From positions 1,984,001 through 2,048,000 of the forward strand of contig BSYQ01000010.1 of the NCBI GenBank assembly GCA_030272585.1: a DNA stretch of 64,000 nt, read 5' to 3'. The position numbers were made by a program, and so were the translations under genes. A model generated the notes under the pieces. The model saw only the letters and a program-made list of their open reading frames with translations. It made no database searches and was not told the DNA's origin. Numbering within the stretch: position 1 is the first letter of the stretch; each line of letters begins with the position of its first letter. Below are positions 32,353 through 43,384 of the stretch, piece by piece. The DNA comes from Bryopsis sp. KO-2023. Lineage: Eukaryota > Chlorophyta > Ulvophyceae > Bryopsidales > Bryopsidaceae.

Positions 32353-34155
32353 TTTGATACTACATTTGAGAGACGATAAGTAAAAAGTGGAAACTGGGCT
32401 TTTTTCTTGTTCTGACAGTTCCCCCCCCCCCCCCCAATGCACTTCTTGGTTTTTTCTTAGGGTGCGATAAAAGTGGGGGGGGGTGGTCTTGAGAGAATAA
32501 ATCAGATGGTTTCTTTCTTCTTCAATTTTTTTTTTTTTTTGGGGGGGGGGGGGAGGGGGAAGATTTTCAGTCGCTGATACAGTCGCTGAATATTTGATGA
32601 AAATTTTGTGGAAGTCATTTCCAGCCGGAGGAGATTGATGTTCAATTCTTTTTGGCTCACAGTATTATTTTTATCTTTTTTTTATCTTTTTTTTGGATTT
32701 TGTGGGCATAGTTTTCCTCCATTTTTTGGGTTTCCTCTGGATGAGATTTTATATTTGCAATGGGGAAATGAGGAAAGTTCGAGGGCAAAGTTCCTGTATG
32801 GCTGGCAATTAATTGTGCTTCATATAGGAATAAAAAACATGTTTGTTTTTTGTTTTTTTTTTGGGGGGGGGGGGTTCTTCCGCTTCTTTTAAGAATTTTA
32901 TAAGGTTTTCATAGATGGAAGCCTGGCAAGTACGTATCGATCGGTGATGGTTGCGATTCCCTGTTGTCTGTCTGTGGGCTGCGTCAAGGACCAGAGAGGC
33001 ATAGGTTATTCCAATCATACCTTTCAAATCTGCATCAACTCTATGAAAGCTAAAAACCAGAGAAGCAAGAATTCCCATTCTTCTGCAGCTCCTGTTTGAG
33101 CCTCTTCGACTTTTCTCCAGTTTTGGTCCAGAATCCTTTCCAGCTCCTTTTGTCTTTCTTTTGTGCTTTTTCTGCTCCGCTCTTTTCTTTCCCAGAAGCA
33201 GCCTTCGCTCCTCCTCTATATTTGAGCAGTGACCCTCTCTTCCAGCTTCGCTCGCTGTTCCAACAGTCTTGGCTGTGGAAAGAAAACCACACACATTACA
33301 GAATTCCAAAAAAGACAGCCAGAGCTCTCCGGAACCCCCGAAAATTTCAACATGTCCCCCCCCCCATCCCTCCTCTCCCAAACGGCTTCAAAGAAGCTCT
33401 GATCTTTTCCTACAGTGTCACTTTGCTGAGAGTTCATCATCATGAGGGGTTCTAAACTGTGTCTCATGGATGCTACAGGGATAGTTACAGAATTTGCAGC
33501 TGTATCAATCAATCGATGAGTACATGTTGCCCATATAATGTTGCAGCTGTACAAGCCCTTACAGAATCTTCACATTATGATAAAAGGGAGAATGATGCTG
33601 CCATGACAAACAGCAAACAGAACAACAAACAACAATGATTACATCTTGCCTGAGGAGCCACTCAGTAAACAGAAAAGATAGTGTTTCGGATCCGAAACAC
33701 TATCCGGACTCGGGATGAGCAGTCCAAGAATTTGCTTGCATCAATGTAGGATTCACATGGGTCTTTGTTGTTTCCTCATTCTCCATGAACTGGGTAAAGA
33801 ATGGTGTTATTTGAAACCAATTCAAGATGGCCAAAAGCAAGACACAAAAGCGAAAACGTCCGAAAAGGTCTCATTTAACTGTTTAAAAGGAAACCTCCTT
33901 CGTTCACTCGGGTGGATCGATCAATCAATCGATCAATGACTCGCCAGGGTTCCACACATGTGTGACCGACAACACCCGAACCACACAAAAGCCGATCTCT
34001 TCCAACGTAACGCTCTTTTTTGCGTTCAATTTCGTCAGGTTCTGGTCCCATTTAAGCCCTCTCGCTGCTCTTCAAAATCGCCCAGCTCCGGCTTTCGTCT
34101 TGATACATCTATCCACCCCACGCTCTTTCGCTCCCTGTGCTTGGTTTGCGGTAAA
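32353..34155. other. Intergenic region with poly-C/poly-G runs; possible minus-strand coiled-coil exon
   Basis: Runs of 16 C (about 32419) and mixed T/G runs (about 32527-32552, 32858-32874) lie here. On the minus strand, a CTTTCCACAG acceptor near 33275 precedes about 230 nt that are Lys/Glu/Arg-rich in all three frames, so the frame cannot be decided. A 28-bp palindrome lies at 33677-33704. The rbcS promoter lies at the right end. Confidence 0.4.
33677..33704. repeat. 28-bp perfect palindrome upstream of rbcS
   Basis: The half-site GATAGTGTTTCGGA is followed directly by its reverse complement, about 450 bp before the rbcS start codon. Confidence 0.85.
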
Positions 34156-35064
34156 ATGGCTCTGAACTTGACCGGCTCCAAGGTTGTGGTGCCCACCACG
34201 ACAAAGGCACAAAAAGCTGTTTCGAGTGTCCCTGGCGGCGCCGCCCTCCAGCCCAGACTTTCCGTCGGCAATGGAGCTGGCCGAAGACAAATGTTGACCT
34301 GGACCCCACACAACAACAAGTGAGTGCCAATGGGACCGAAACATGTCCATCAAACGGAGTGGCGGCGGTTCGCAGGCCCGTTGGTGTGAATGGTAGAAAT
34401 TTTCTGTATTTTGGTTTCGATCTGCTTGCGGATGTTGCTGCAACATCAGTTGGTAGGTGTGTGGGTTTCTGATTGGTGTGTTCCGAGCAGGTTCTTCGAG
34501 ACTTTGTCTTACTTGCCGCCCCTGTCCGAACAAGAGATTGCCATGCAAGTCCACTACATCACCAGAAACGGCTGGACGCCTTGCCTGGAGTTTTCAGACA
34601 TCGACCACGCCTACATCTCGAGCGATGAATGTGTTCGTTTCGGCACAATCTCAACGGTAAGCTTGCTCCATCCTGGTGTGTTTGCCATGCACAAAAAGCT
34701 GTGGATCGGTGCTTCTCTCCAACCCGTGAAATTTTGGATTTTGATTTTTTTTTTCGGGTCTACTCTGTCGACGTTCTCCGAAGGCTTTTTGGTGGTTTTC
34801 CAGAATTACAACGACAACAAGTACTGGACCATGTGGAAGTTGCCCATGTTCGGCTGCACCGACCCCTCCCAGGTTCAGGTGGAGATCGACAACTGCATCA
34901 GGACGTTCCCCAATGCTTTCCTCCGAATCGTCGGATTCGACTCCATCAGGCAAGTGCAGGTGGCAGGATTCCTCGTGCACAGGCCGCGAGGGGCATCCGA
35001 TTTCTGTGAACCCGACCGAAGGTCTGTCGGAGAGCCCGCGATGCCTGGGAGGGGAGGATGGTAA
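34156..35064 (+). CDS. rbcS: Rubisco small subunit, plastid precursor
   Basis: Exons 34156-34319, 34491-34656 and 34804-35064 encode 196 aa. Rubisco in the plastid stroma fixes CO2; the small subunit stabilises the L8S8 holoenzyme. Residues 1-46 are a transit peptide ([11 protein letters not shown]...). The mature chain starts near [10 protein letters not shown] and has [30 protein letters not shown] and the C-terminal [19 protein letters not shown]. The extended loop with [17 protein letters not shown] is of the chlorophyte type. The tail ([13 protein letters not shown]) is longer than usual. Splice sites are GTGAGT/GAGCAG and GTAAGC/TTCCAG. Confidence 0.97.
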
Positions 35065-35349
35065 TGGGTGAACCCTGTTTTAAACGTTTTGGCTGGAATT
35101 CTTTCTATTGTTTGATTTGTTTCGAGAAGATTGGGTCAGCTTTGGAGCGAAAGGGCAAAGAATTTTTTAATTTCGAGATTCCTTTTGTTTATTTTCTTGT
35201 GGAGCAATTTTTTTTTGGGGGGGTGGAGTGACAATGGAGTGAGATGCTGCAAGAAGTACATGTAGATTTTCCACACTCGGCATCTATCGTTGAAATGGAG
35301 GAAGAATATGCAATAAAAATGCATTTATATATATAAATATATTGTAATA
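35065..35349. other. rbcS 3' flank
   Basis: This is the probable 3' UTR, followed by an AT-rich target region for the adjacent MITE. No gene is seen. Confidence 0.45.
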
Positions 35350-35718
35350 TACCGTAAAAGTCCGAAAATAAGCCCCCCCACAAATAACGCCCCCCCCCCC
35401 CCCCCCGTGTATACGCCCCGGTACGAAAATCAACACTTGTGGTCCGTGTATACGCCCCCTTGGTCGTACAACTCGCGTCTCGCGCAGTGACATCCCCAGC
35501 AACATGTTCGATTGACTATTACTGCCTAATACCCACACTCGACAGTTCCGAAACATGAACGGAGCACTTCGGCGCGCTTTCATCCACTGGATCGACGAAG
35601 TCGAAGTCGATCCTTGTATACGCCTCTGCCCGAATATAAGCCCCTGCCCATGTATACGCCCCCTTTTCAGGGCTTACTATTCTATACGCCCGGGGCTTAT
35701 TTTCGGACTTTTACGGTA
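35350..35718. mobile_element. Short DNA transposon (MITE) with about 29-bp inverted termini
   Basis: The 369-bp element starts TACCGTAAAAGTCCGAAAAT, continuing into AAGCCCC, and ends with the reverse complement. Flanks TTGTAATA and TTGCATTA match at 6 of 8 positions and may be an eroded 8-bp target duplication. The interior repeats GTATACGCCCC and AATAAGCCCC motifs. It has no coding capacity. Confidence 0.82.
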
Positions 35719-36293
35719 TTGCATTAAAGACTTCTCTGAAATGTTGTATCCTAGTTCTATTCCCCAAGCTTACTCGACTTCGGCTGGGCATTATTATCAC
35801 CACGCAGCAAGAGAGGGTTAATCATTTCCCCCCAACTCGAATCCCGATGTGACTAAAAGAAGAGAGAACCGACCCATGCACAGGATCCTATATACACGAT
35901 CCTATATCATGTCTTATGCTTTTTCAGGAACACTTGTTGCCCTGGTGTGTTGTACGCGTTTTACGGGTCTTGAAAGTAACAGCATGTGCATTACTTCTTG
36001 TGGCTGAAAGCAGTGGGGTTTTGCTTTATATTTTTGAAGATATTTTTGGGTCACTTATATATGGTGGCTCCAAACGTAACGAGGTAACGAGCATGCTCAC
36101 GCCATCTTTCGGGGAGACGGAGAAGGCTGCGTAGTGGATAGCAAAAATTATTTTAGATCCAACCCATTTTTGCGACCTCAATTGCTCTTCTTGCACTACC
36201 CTTCTCCCCCGCCATCCATGCTACCAGTGCTGGGGAGTATCAGTCTAGGACTCCCACCAAGTATCCAAATGAAACCCAGCACAATCAACCCAG
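35719..36293. other. Intergenic, no gene seen
   Basis: No recognisable coding or RNA feature. It ends at the CCCAG target copy (36289-36293) of the outer LTR element. Confidence 0.45.
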
Positions 36294-36457
36294 TGTAGGA
36301 GAGGAGTGACTGTATGTTCTAGTTGGGAGGGTTAGGATTGTGAGAGGTCAGGAAGGATGACAGTTAGAGTTTGGTTACTGTCAGGCTGGATTGGGAAGTA
36401 TTAATTGTGGGCAAGCGAACAGGTGTTTGTAAGATTTTGATCACGTCTTATCATTCA
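36294..36457 (+). repeat. 5' LTR of outer element
   Basis: The sequence matches 45775-45938 throughout as far as I can compare by eye. It starts TG and ends CA. Confidence 0.92.
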
Positions 36458-36816
36458 GTTGGTGGCCAAGAAGGGGAAGCAGAGTTGCTTTGCTCTGACG
36501 GCCTTTTGGATTGAATATTGTTCTCCGATTCTTCTATCTTTTAGACTATCTTGTGATATCTTTGGCCGACGCCACGACGACGTGGTCAATCAGCAAACCG
36601 TCGGTGGACTTCGTCTTCGATACCTTCGAGGAAAAGCTTTCGCACCACGCTGTGCTGGGAAAACAGGCTTGATTGAATTGATCTCTGTGAAAAATATTAT
36701 CGACCAGTGACGCGCAGCTAGCGTTTTTCGAACGGAAAGAGAAGCTGGGTCAAAAAAGGTTTTGAAGTGTTAAACCGGACAGACCGGCAATTTGGACCGG
36801 TGTTTTTATTTGCATT

Positions 36817-39402
36817 GTGGGCAGGCAGTGCATTGATTTGGATTTGATTTGTTTTTCGACGTATTGTCGACAGCTCCCTGACACTACCGCTCCTCTCCAA
36901 CCCATTATTCGCTCTCTCTCTTATGGACGTTCAACTGCTCGCCCAGTGCCCAACTCAGTCGTGAGCAAGGACAGCATGGACGAGGCATCAGACATTGGAG
37001 CAATTCTCTTCGAGAAATTGCGCTCAGTCGCTGAACGGTTGGATTGCTCACTAGAAGAGCTAGTGAAGGGTTGGGATAAGTTTTTCCAAGAGCATATCGA
37101 TGCTTGTGACGATGAGGATGAACAGTTTCGAACGGAAGAAGAAGCCCTTGCTTATTATCAAGAACTTAACGACCTGTTCGCTGAGTTTATCAAGGGCGTG
37201 ATTGATCGGAAGGCGAGGCAAAATGTAGCAATGGCTCCACGGGCTATTATATGCTATATTCCGAACGAGCCTGAAACAGGAACAGAGGTTGTCAACATTC
37301 AATCGCATGGTGCTGAAAAGAAAGAGATAACCGAGATGGAAAGGGTGATCTCAGACTCGAGTGTTTTTCCTGTGGAGCATGGAAACCCTGTCGAAACCAT
37401 ACCTGCCGAATCGACAGAGCACCAGCAAACGGCTGAAACTGATGGCGTTGGCAACAATATGCTTGAAAGTGAGAAGGATAGCATGGTATTGGAGTTTGAC
37501 GACAAAGATACTGAAGAGACGGGTAATCAAAGTGCGGTGGTACTCTTTGAGCAGCGCGTTGTTTTGGGGGGAAATGGAAGTTCCGTAGTCAAGCCTGTGG
37601 ACGGCAACAATGACAACAGCGACAGGGAAGAGGTTGGCTGTGTTGTTGAGCTAAAGGAGCATTTGGGAAAGGATGAGCCCAAGGACAGGATCGCTGTTGA
37701 GCTAAACGGTGTTCCTGAGGAAAAGTTCAATGCCATACCCTGTTCTGGCGATGCCCACGACAAAAAAGATACCAGTGCAGCTGAGAGGGTCATTGCTGAG
37801 ACTGATGATGACCTATCAAAATTGAACCAAAGTCGGAGAGAAGTCCGTTGCGAGCAGTGCAATACTGGAGAGAATGGGTTCCGCGAAATTCCACGGATGT
37901 TGCCTATCGTCCATTCTGAAGAGAATCGAGGTGCGTTCGAGGAATTGATTCACAGGAGCAAGGAAGGCGAAGGAATGACAGTGAAGTCGGTCGATGGTGA
38001 CGTCCTTGAAGGGTGTGGTTCGCGACTTTGGGATCCTGGACTGGGAAAGGATGCTTTTGTTCTTCAAAGGACAATTGAACCTTTTGACATCAAATGGGAT
38101 GGAAATGCGTGCATGCTACGACCAAGAATGAATGAGGATGCGCACAAAGGGCCTCAGCAAAACGACACAAGCAGTGGGAGACTTCGAATCAGTCTGTGGG
38201 ATCCAGGAGGAGTTTGCTGGATGGCAGAAGTGGAAGTGGTGCGAAGCGCCAGGGTGCAATGGCGCAGCGTGGATTGGTACGATCAGGTCATTGGGCTGTT
38301 GGTGCAAGGCGATGCACAGGAGGAATTATCGGAGTTCATGGTCCAGGAGGGCAGGCTTTGGCATCGGAATTGCGATGGGCTGGTGCGTCAGTGTTTGCGC
38401 AGTAAAGATGTGGAAAGTGCAATTCAGGTTGCACATTGCGTGGGTCACTTCGGAGTGCAGGCAACGGCGATGAGAATCAGGGAAACCTTTTGGTGGCCAA
38501 CCCTTTTTCGCGATGTGAAAGAATACGTGCGTCGGTGTGTGAACTGTCAGCTGGTGGAACCAAGGAGAGGGCCAGGTCGCATTGAACCAATGGTTGTGCG
38601 CTCAGTATGGCAAACACTGGAGATTGACTATTGTGTTGGGATGCCACGATCGCAAGCTGGGAATGTCGCGTTATTGACGCTGGTGGATTGTGCCAGTGGT
38701 TATGTTATCGCGGAGGCAACCCCAAACTATGACAGTACCACGGCGGCTCAATTTCTGCTGAAGCGAGTGTTCCTCGTTTTTGGAACACCACAGGTGCTGT
38801 ATTCGGACAATGGATCGCATTTTCAAGGTGAAGTCGCTGATCTGGTCGCAAAGCTGGGGATCAAACAAAAGAAATCGATTTCTTACAGGGCTGAAAGTCA
38901 TGGAAAAGTGGAGAATGCACACCATTTGATTTTGGAGCGACTGCGTCGATACAATGTCACGAATGAAAACTGGGATCAATATGTGGCAGCAGCTTGTTTT
39001 GCCATCAATACCAGGCAAACTGAGACATACATTCACTCACCATTAGAGTTGATGTGTGGGTTGAAACCAAGACTCCCAGGAGAAGTGTGGATGGCAGAAA
39101 ATGGAGTGGCACTTCCAGTGATGGAAGTGAGAAAAGAATTGGGCTGTTTGGGATTGATTCGGGACCATGCACTGGATGTCATGGGTGAGAAAAGGGACCA
39201 ATGGGCAAGGAACAGCGCGTATGGCGGCACGGAGCACATCAAACAAGGAGATCGCGTGATGGTTTTGACGGACCCCAAGCACAGGAGTCAGGTGGAGGTC
39301 TACTGGAGAGGGCCATTCGAGGTCGACTGGGTTGGAGAGCGAGGAGCGGTACGTGTAAAGGGTAAGTTGTTTGCCGATTGGCAAATAAAAACGCTGAAGT
39401 AG
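36817..39402 (+). CDS. Integrase protein of outer LTR element (no RT)
   Basis: The 861-codon frame may start at 36817 or at 36976 (MDEASDIGAIL), which better resembles a protein start. The N-terminal 120 residues after the second ATG are acidic and helical, perhaps Gag-like. About 200-470 is low-complexity acidic sequence. The integrase follows, with an H-x3-H / C-x2-C zinc module from residue 540, then catalytic Asp 604, Asp 664 and Glu 699 (D,D34E by my count). An SH3-like C-terminal domain has GDRVMVL and VEVYWRGPFEV. No RT, RNase H or protease motif occurs anywhere in the frame, and the frame shows no sign of internal deletion. Confidence 0.88.
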   Translation: MGRQCIDLDLICFSTYCRQLPDTTAPLQPIIRSLSYGRSTARPVPNSVVSKDSMDEASDIGAILFEKLRSVAERLDCSLEELVKGWDKFFQEHIDACDDEDEQFRTEEEALAYYQELNDLFAEFIKGVIDRKARQNVAMAPRAIICYIPNEPETGTEVVNIQSHGAEKKEITEMERVISDSSVFPVEHGNPVETIPAESTEHQQTAETDGVGNNMLESEKDSMVLEFDDKDTEETGNQSAVVLFEQRVVLGGNGSSVVKPVDGNNDNSDREEVGCVVELKEHLGKDEPKDRIAVELNGVPEEKFNAIPCSGDAHDKKDTSAAERVIAETDDDLSKLNQSRREVRCEQCNTGENGFREIPRMLPIVHSEENRGAFEELIHRSKEGEGMTVKSVDGDVLEGCGSRLWDPGLGKDAFVLQRTIEPFDIKWDGNACMLRPRMNEDAHKGPQQNDTSSGRLRISLWDPGGVCWMAEVEVVRSARVQWRSVDWYDQVIGLLVQGDAQEELSEFMVQEGRLWHRNCDGLVRQCLRSKDVESAIQVAHCVGHFGVQATAMRIRETFWWPTLFRDVKEYVRRCVNCQLVEPRRGPGRIEPMVVRSVWQTLEIDYCVGMPRSQAGNVALLTLVDCASGYVIAEATPNYDSTTAAQFLLKRVFLVFGTPQVLYSDNGSHFQGEVADLVAKLGIKQKKSISYRAESHGKVENAHHLILERLRRYNVTNENWDQYVAAACFAINTRQTETYIHSPLELMCGLKPRLPGEVWMAENGVALPVMEVRKELGCLGLIRDHALDVMGEKRDQWARNSAYGGTEHIKQGDRVMVLTDPKHRSQVEVYWRGPFEVDWVGERGAVRVKGKLFADWQIKTLK

Positions 39403-39537
39403 GGCACTTTTCAAACTGTTTTTTTGAGTGAGTAATGGTGAGTGGAAAAAGGTGGTATGGGGAAGTTGTTTTTTTTTGACGATGGAGTGAAATGGAACGA
39501 ATGGGTAGGCAAGGGATTTGTATGGGTTTTATGGTTA

Positions 39538-39731
39538 TGTGGAATACAGTAAAGGGGATCAGAACTGAGTCGGTCATGGGGTTTAGTCGGGAAGACTCGG
39601 AGGACAAGGAAGAGATTTAAGGAAGAAGGTGGTTGGGTGTATGGTCGTTTATTTTGCTTACATTGTGTAAAGCGTTCTTTGGCGGCCGTTTCACCACTCG
39701 GTATCGCTGTTGCGAACGAGTGTATTCAACA
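39538..39731 (+). repeat. 5' LTR of inner element
   Basis: 194 bp, matching 45413-45606 with no difference that I can see, which implies recent transposition. Confidence 0.94.
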
Positions 39732-40372
39732 TGGTTTCGGAGCCAGCCAGTCGGTTGGCTGTAAAATTGTTTTTTCTGTTTTTGATAATCGAAACACAAT
39801 CGGTTCAAGCCTTCTTCTCAGGAAGGGCGGACACTACCCAGTTTGAAAAAGATATGGCGTGTATTCTTCGATACGAAGTGTTACGGGCACGAGCGGAAAA
39901 GGGAGAGTATATACCAGGACTGTCGGACCGCATGGAAGTGAGAGAGGACAAAGTGGGGTTACAGGGTCAGGTGGAACAAAAAGGAAAACCCGCGGAGGGG
40001 GTGCAGCTGAACGACGAAACCGCGATCAAGCGCTCTGGCGTTTACGAGCTGATCATTTGGTGTGAGCGCATCTATCGCCAGGTGACTCGTGTCACTCAGC
40101 TCGACCCGCAAACCAGTCTTACTGGGTACGTGTTGGCGTTGGGAGTCCTTCTGAGCTACGGTCTTCATGGGGTACAGCGTTTACGAACGTTGGGGCAAAA
40201 GTTCGCGGCTTTCGTGAAAGGAAAAAAGAACCCGACTCATAAGATCTACGTCATGGCGGCCGACGAGGCGCGTGCTTCAGACTCAGCACCCACTTCGACA
40301 CTGACCCCCTCGGGAAGGAGATCTATCCCACTTGGTCGACCACCTCACGCAACTCGCCGATGTTCTGGATGA
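39731..40372 (+). CDS. Gag N-terminal ORF of inner element
   Basis: About 213 codons from the ATG spanning the LTR end and PBS. The N-terminus is hydrophobic (KLFFLFLIIETQSVQAFF), unusual for Gag and close to a signal-anchor. A basic helical region and a second hydrophobic stretch near residues 135-150 (TGYVLALGVLLSYGL) follow. Identification rests on position. The next frame supplies the zinc knuckle. Confidence 0.5.
   Translation: MVSEPASRLAVKLFFLFLIIETQSVQAFFSGRADTTQFEKDMACILRYEVLRARAEKGEYIPGLSDRMEVREDKVGLQGQVEQKGKPAEGVQLNDETAIKRSGVYELIIWCERIYRQVTRVTQLDPQTSLTGYVLALGVLLSYGLHGVQRLRTLGQKFAAFVKGKKNPTHKIYVMAADEARASDSAPTSTLTPSGRRSIPLGRPPHATRRCSG
39732..39746 (+). other. Primer-binding site, initiator-tRNA-Met-like
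   Basis: TGGTTTCGGAGCCA directly follows the LTR and resembles the common TGGTATCAGAGCC site complementary to the 3' end of initiator tRNA-Met. The presumed gag start codon (39731) overlaps the LTR/PBS junction. Confidence 0.6.
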
Positions 40373-41090
40373 TAAGCTTCAGTCCGAGCCACAGGAGGCG
40401 CAAGCGTTTGCAGCAGGTCGTACGGAACCTACTGGACTTCCCTCTCGCAACTGGAGGACGCCGATTCGCTGCCACTATTGCCGAAAGCTGGGGCATATGT
40501 TTCGCAACTGCCCAGCTCGCAAAGCTAAGGAACCCACCGACACAACGCATCCAAGAGGAGTCGAACCGGGAACACACGAAACTGGAGGTTCCAACGCCGT
40601 ACAAGCTCTTTGTGAAGCTCTTCGACAACAGCTCCAACAAGGCGAAACACTTCCTCCTCCTGTCACGACCCCTGTGGTACGTAAGCAGCTGAAAGTGAAG
40701 ACAAAGCTGGAGGGTTTCCCGAAAACCGAGTTTGCGTTGGTGGACAGCGGTTCCGCTGTAAATATATTACCTCTCGCGCTGGCGAGAAAGCATAATATTC
40801 TCCTGTCACACAGTGCTATACCAAGTGTGACAGGGTTTAACGGATCAAAGGATCGGGTCGCTGGTGTCGCGTTGTTGGGAGTGGAAGTAGGTCCGTGGAA
40901 CTCGGCGAGGGAGGAGTTTTTGGTAACCGAGCACTCGGGGGGAATTATCCTTGGACTTCCTGCGTTACATAGTCTCGCCGTCAGTATCGATTGTCAGCGG
41001 GATGTATTGAAGGACGATCGTGGCCGGTGTATTCCTTGCCAGGCGGTGTTCGCTACAGAGAAGGGGGAGGAACAAAAAAACTGGTGTTAG
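40332..41090 (+). CDS. Nucleocapsid zinc knuckle and aspartic protease of inner element
   Basis: A 252-codon frame overlapping the first ORF. It encodes a C-x2-C-x4-H-x4-C knuckle (CHYCRKLGHMFRNC) near residue 47. A retropepsin-like domain follows with the catalytic DSG in ALVDSGSAVNILPL near 140 and ILGLPAL near 225. It is probably expressed as a Gag-Pro fusion by frameshifting from the preceding frame. The ATG at 40332 may be fortuitous. Confidence 0.8.
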   Translation: MVDHLTQLADVLDDKLQSEPQEAQAFAAGRTEPTGLPSRNWRTPIRCHYCRKLGHMFRNCPARKAKEPTDTTHPRGVEPGTHETGGSNAVQALCEALRQQLQQGETLPPPVTTPVVRKQLKVKTKLEGFPKTEFALVDSGSAVNILPLALARKHNILLSHSAIPSVTGFNGSKDRVAGVALLGVEVGPWNSAREEFLVTEHSGGIILGLPALHSLAVSIDCQRDVLKDDRGRCIPCQAVFATEKGEEQKNWC

Positions 41091-43384
41091 CGGTTGCCGT
41101 TGAACCGCTCAAACAAATATCGACGGTCGTCATTTCCAGAGGAATGAGTGGGAAGCGTCACCGACCTCTATTTTTACACCGTGGGGAGCATGGAGTTCGT
41201 ATTCCGCTTGGCAGTTCGAGTGTGGTGGGGCCGTATCAAACCGTTACTATTTGTCCTCCTATTCGTATTCGTGGACAGGGTTTGGCTGGCCTACTCCCAA
41301 TCGGCCAACCGCTCGGCCTTATCCATGCGCCGACTATTGGGAAGGAGGGTCGTGTTCGTATCTGTATTTATTACCCAGGGCCTCGCGCCAGAATGTTAAC
41401 GAGTCGCCTTTGCCTGGCTGAGTTGAGGGTGCTGCCGGGGGTAAAGGTTGTCTTCGAAGAGAGTGATTTACTGCAAGGGTTTCAGGAGGATTCGGGAGCG
41501 TTGCCACAGCCAAGTGACCTGCGGCATTCGACGGACGATGTGCGCTGTAATGGTTTGCCTCCTTTTGTCGAATGTTCGGGGACGGAGATGGATGAACTGG
41601 GGATGAATGCGATGCATGGGCTGCGCATGAAGCGTCAGCGGACAGGAGACATTCGGTGTGAGGGAGACAGACAGCAGAGGGGAGGTCAGAACTTCTGTGG
41701 GTTGGACTGTGAGTCAGAAACAGGTTGGGAACCTGATGATTTGGGATGTGAGGCAGAAGTGGTTTCAGCAAGTGGAGACATGGGCACTCAGATATTCTGT
41801 GGGCTGGGCTGTGAGTCAGACGCAGGTCAGGAACCTGTTGGTTTGGGCAGTGAGTCAGAAGCTGTTTCAGCCGGTGGAGGCATGGGCACCCCGACGTTTG
41901 TAGGGGATTTGGGTGGAGGTTGTTTGGACACAGGGGGCAGCAGTCAGTTTGGGACTCCTGGCAGAATGTCAAGGGCACAAGGTGTCAGCCATCAGTTTGG
42001 GGATTCGGGGGTTTCCTTGGATCAGTGTAACACACAGCAGTTTTCGACTTACATGATACACCAACTCAAGCTGCAGGCTTCAGGTGACGAGCTGGCTGAC
42101 TGGGAAATCCAGCCGTTTCCACCCACTGCCTCATGTTCTGGTATTCAAGCACTTGCCAACTTTCAGTCGAGTAGTCACTGCTCTCCTCAGTCGGCATCCT
42201 CCTCCTCTACCTCTTCTGTCCCCAACGCAACAGTGGGGGCCTCCCAGGATTCCTCTTGGTTTGCAGCCTATCCCGATGTCTTCACCTCCAGTCTCTCCCA
42301 GTCTCACACCTCCCCAACTCAGGCACTGCAAGTGTGTCATCGGGAGATTTCTTGGCGTATTCCATATGAGCATATTCCCCTCCAGCACAATGGCAGCCGT
42401 TTTCTTCCTACACAGGTGGACAGCACAGAGATACAGGAGCTGTTGGGTACACTGGAGAAAGATGGGGTCATTCGCCCCTTACGCCCCCAAGAGCGGGCAG
42501 TTATCAGCCCATGCTTGTTTATTCGAAAGAAATCCGGGGCTGTCCGAAAAACTGTGGATTTTCGCTGGGTTAATTCCTACAGTGAATCATGGGGCAGTGA
42601 CAATATAAACGTGATGGAAACTATTCGGGGGCTGCCTAGCCACTGGGACCGATTTACCATTCTTGACCTCAATCAGTCTTTTTTTCAGATGCCAATCTGT
42701 TCGGCTTTGGAAAGATTGTTTGGTTTTGAGACCCCTCATGGTACCTTTGTGTATCAGCGTCTCCCTCAAGGCTGGGTGTGCTCTCCTGGCCTCCTGCATG
42801 ACCGTTTGGCCAAAATCCTGCAGCCCACAGAAGGGCGCAACTTCGTTGATGATATTATTATCGGTGGGCAGGGGGCTGCAGACCATGATCGCAACCTGAA
42901 GGCAGTTTTGGAGGTGTTAATGGCTAACGGGCTGACAGTAAGCAAAACCAAAGCACAAATTTCAAAAGCGGAGCTGATTTTCCTTGGTTTTTCAATTTCT
43001 GGCCAAGGCATTTCTTTGGATGCGTACATCAAAGCTCAGTTGGCCAATTTACCTTCTATGGAATCGGTGAGGGATGTCCGCAAGTTCATGGGCATCATGA
43101 ACATCTGCCGCCCGGTCACTCCTGGCTTGACAGAGATCCTCAGGCCCTTGACGGCCCTTTCGAAGGGGGCTTCCCAGGCTGAGCTGCAGAGGGTGGTCAA
43201 GGCAGCTTGGGGTCAGATCCTACAACACACAAGACACATTCACTCACCCAGGCCATCCAGGGAATACTTTTTGCATACAGATTGGAGTGGCCAAGGTGCA
43301 GGGTACATCTTATATGATGGTCACCCCTCAGCAGGGAGGGTGGTGGCCATCAACAGTCGACAACTTTCAAACAGCTCTGACAGC
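40991..43384 (+). CDS. Pol of inner element: linker, RT and start of RNase H
   Basis: The frame overlaps the protease ORF by 100 nt. Residues about 1-400 are a linker containing two copies of an imperfect 34-aa repeat (FCGL.CES...GLG.E.E.VSA, about 41690-41890) and Ser/Pro-rich DNA. RT follows with IRKKSGAVRKTVDFRWVN, LDLNQSFFQMPI, LPQGWVCSP and FVDDII. RNase H begins at LHTDWSGQGAGYI. The frame is cut by the MITE at 43384; the remainder is at 43841-45378 and is in frame when the MITE and one target copy are removed. Confidence 0.88.

Noticed and set aside
32809..33381. 190-codon minus-strand ORF as a gene
   Set aside because: It includes poly-Pro/Lys from homopolymer runs. The coding-like part is equally plausible in all three frames, so no product can be named.
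28602..35064. Secondary (chlorarachniophyte- or euglenoid-type) plastid host
   Set aside because: The transit peptides of psaH and rbcS begin without an ER signal sequence, so bipartite targeting is not supported.
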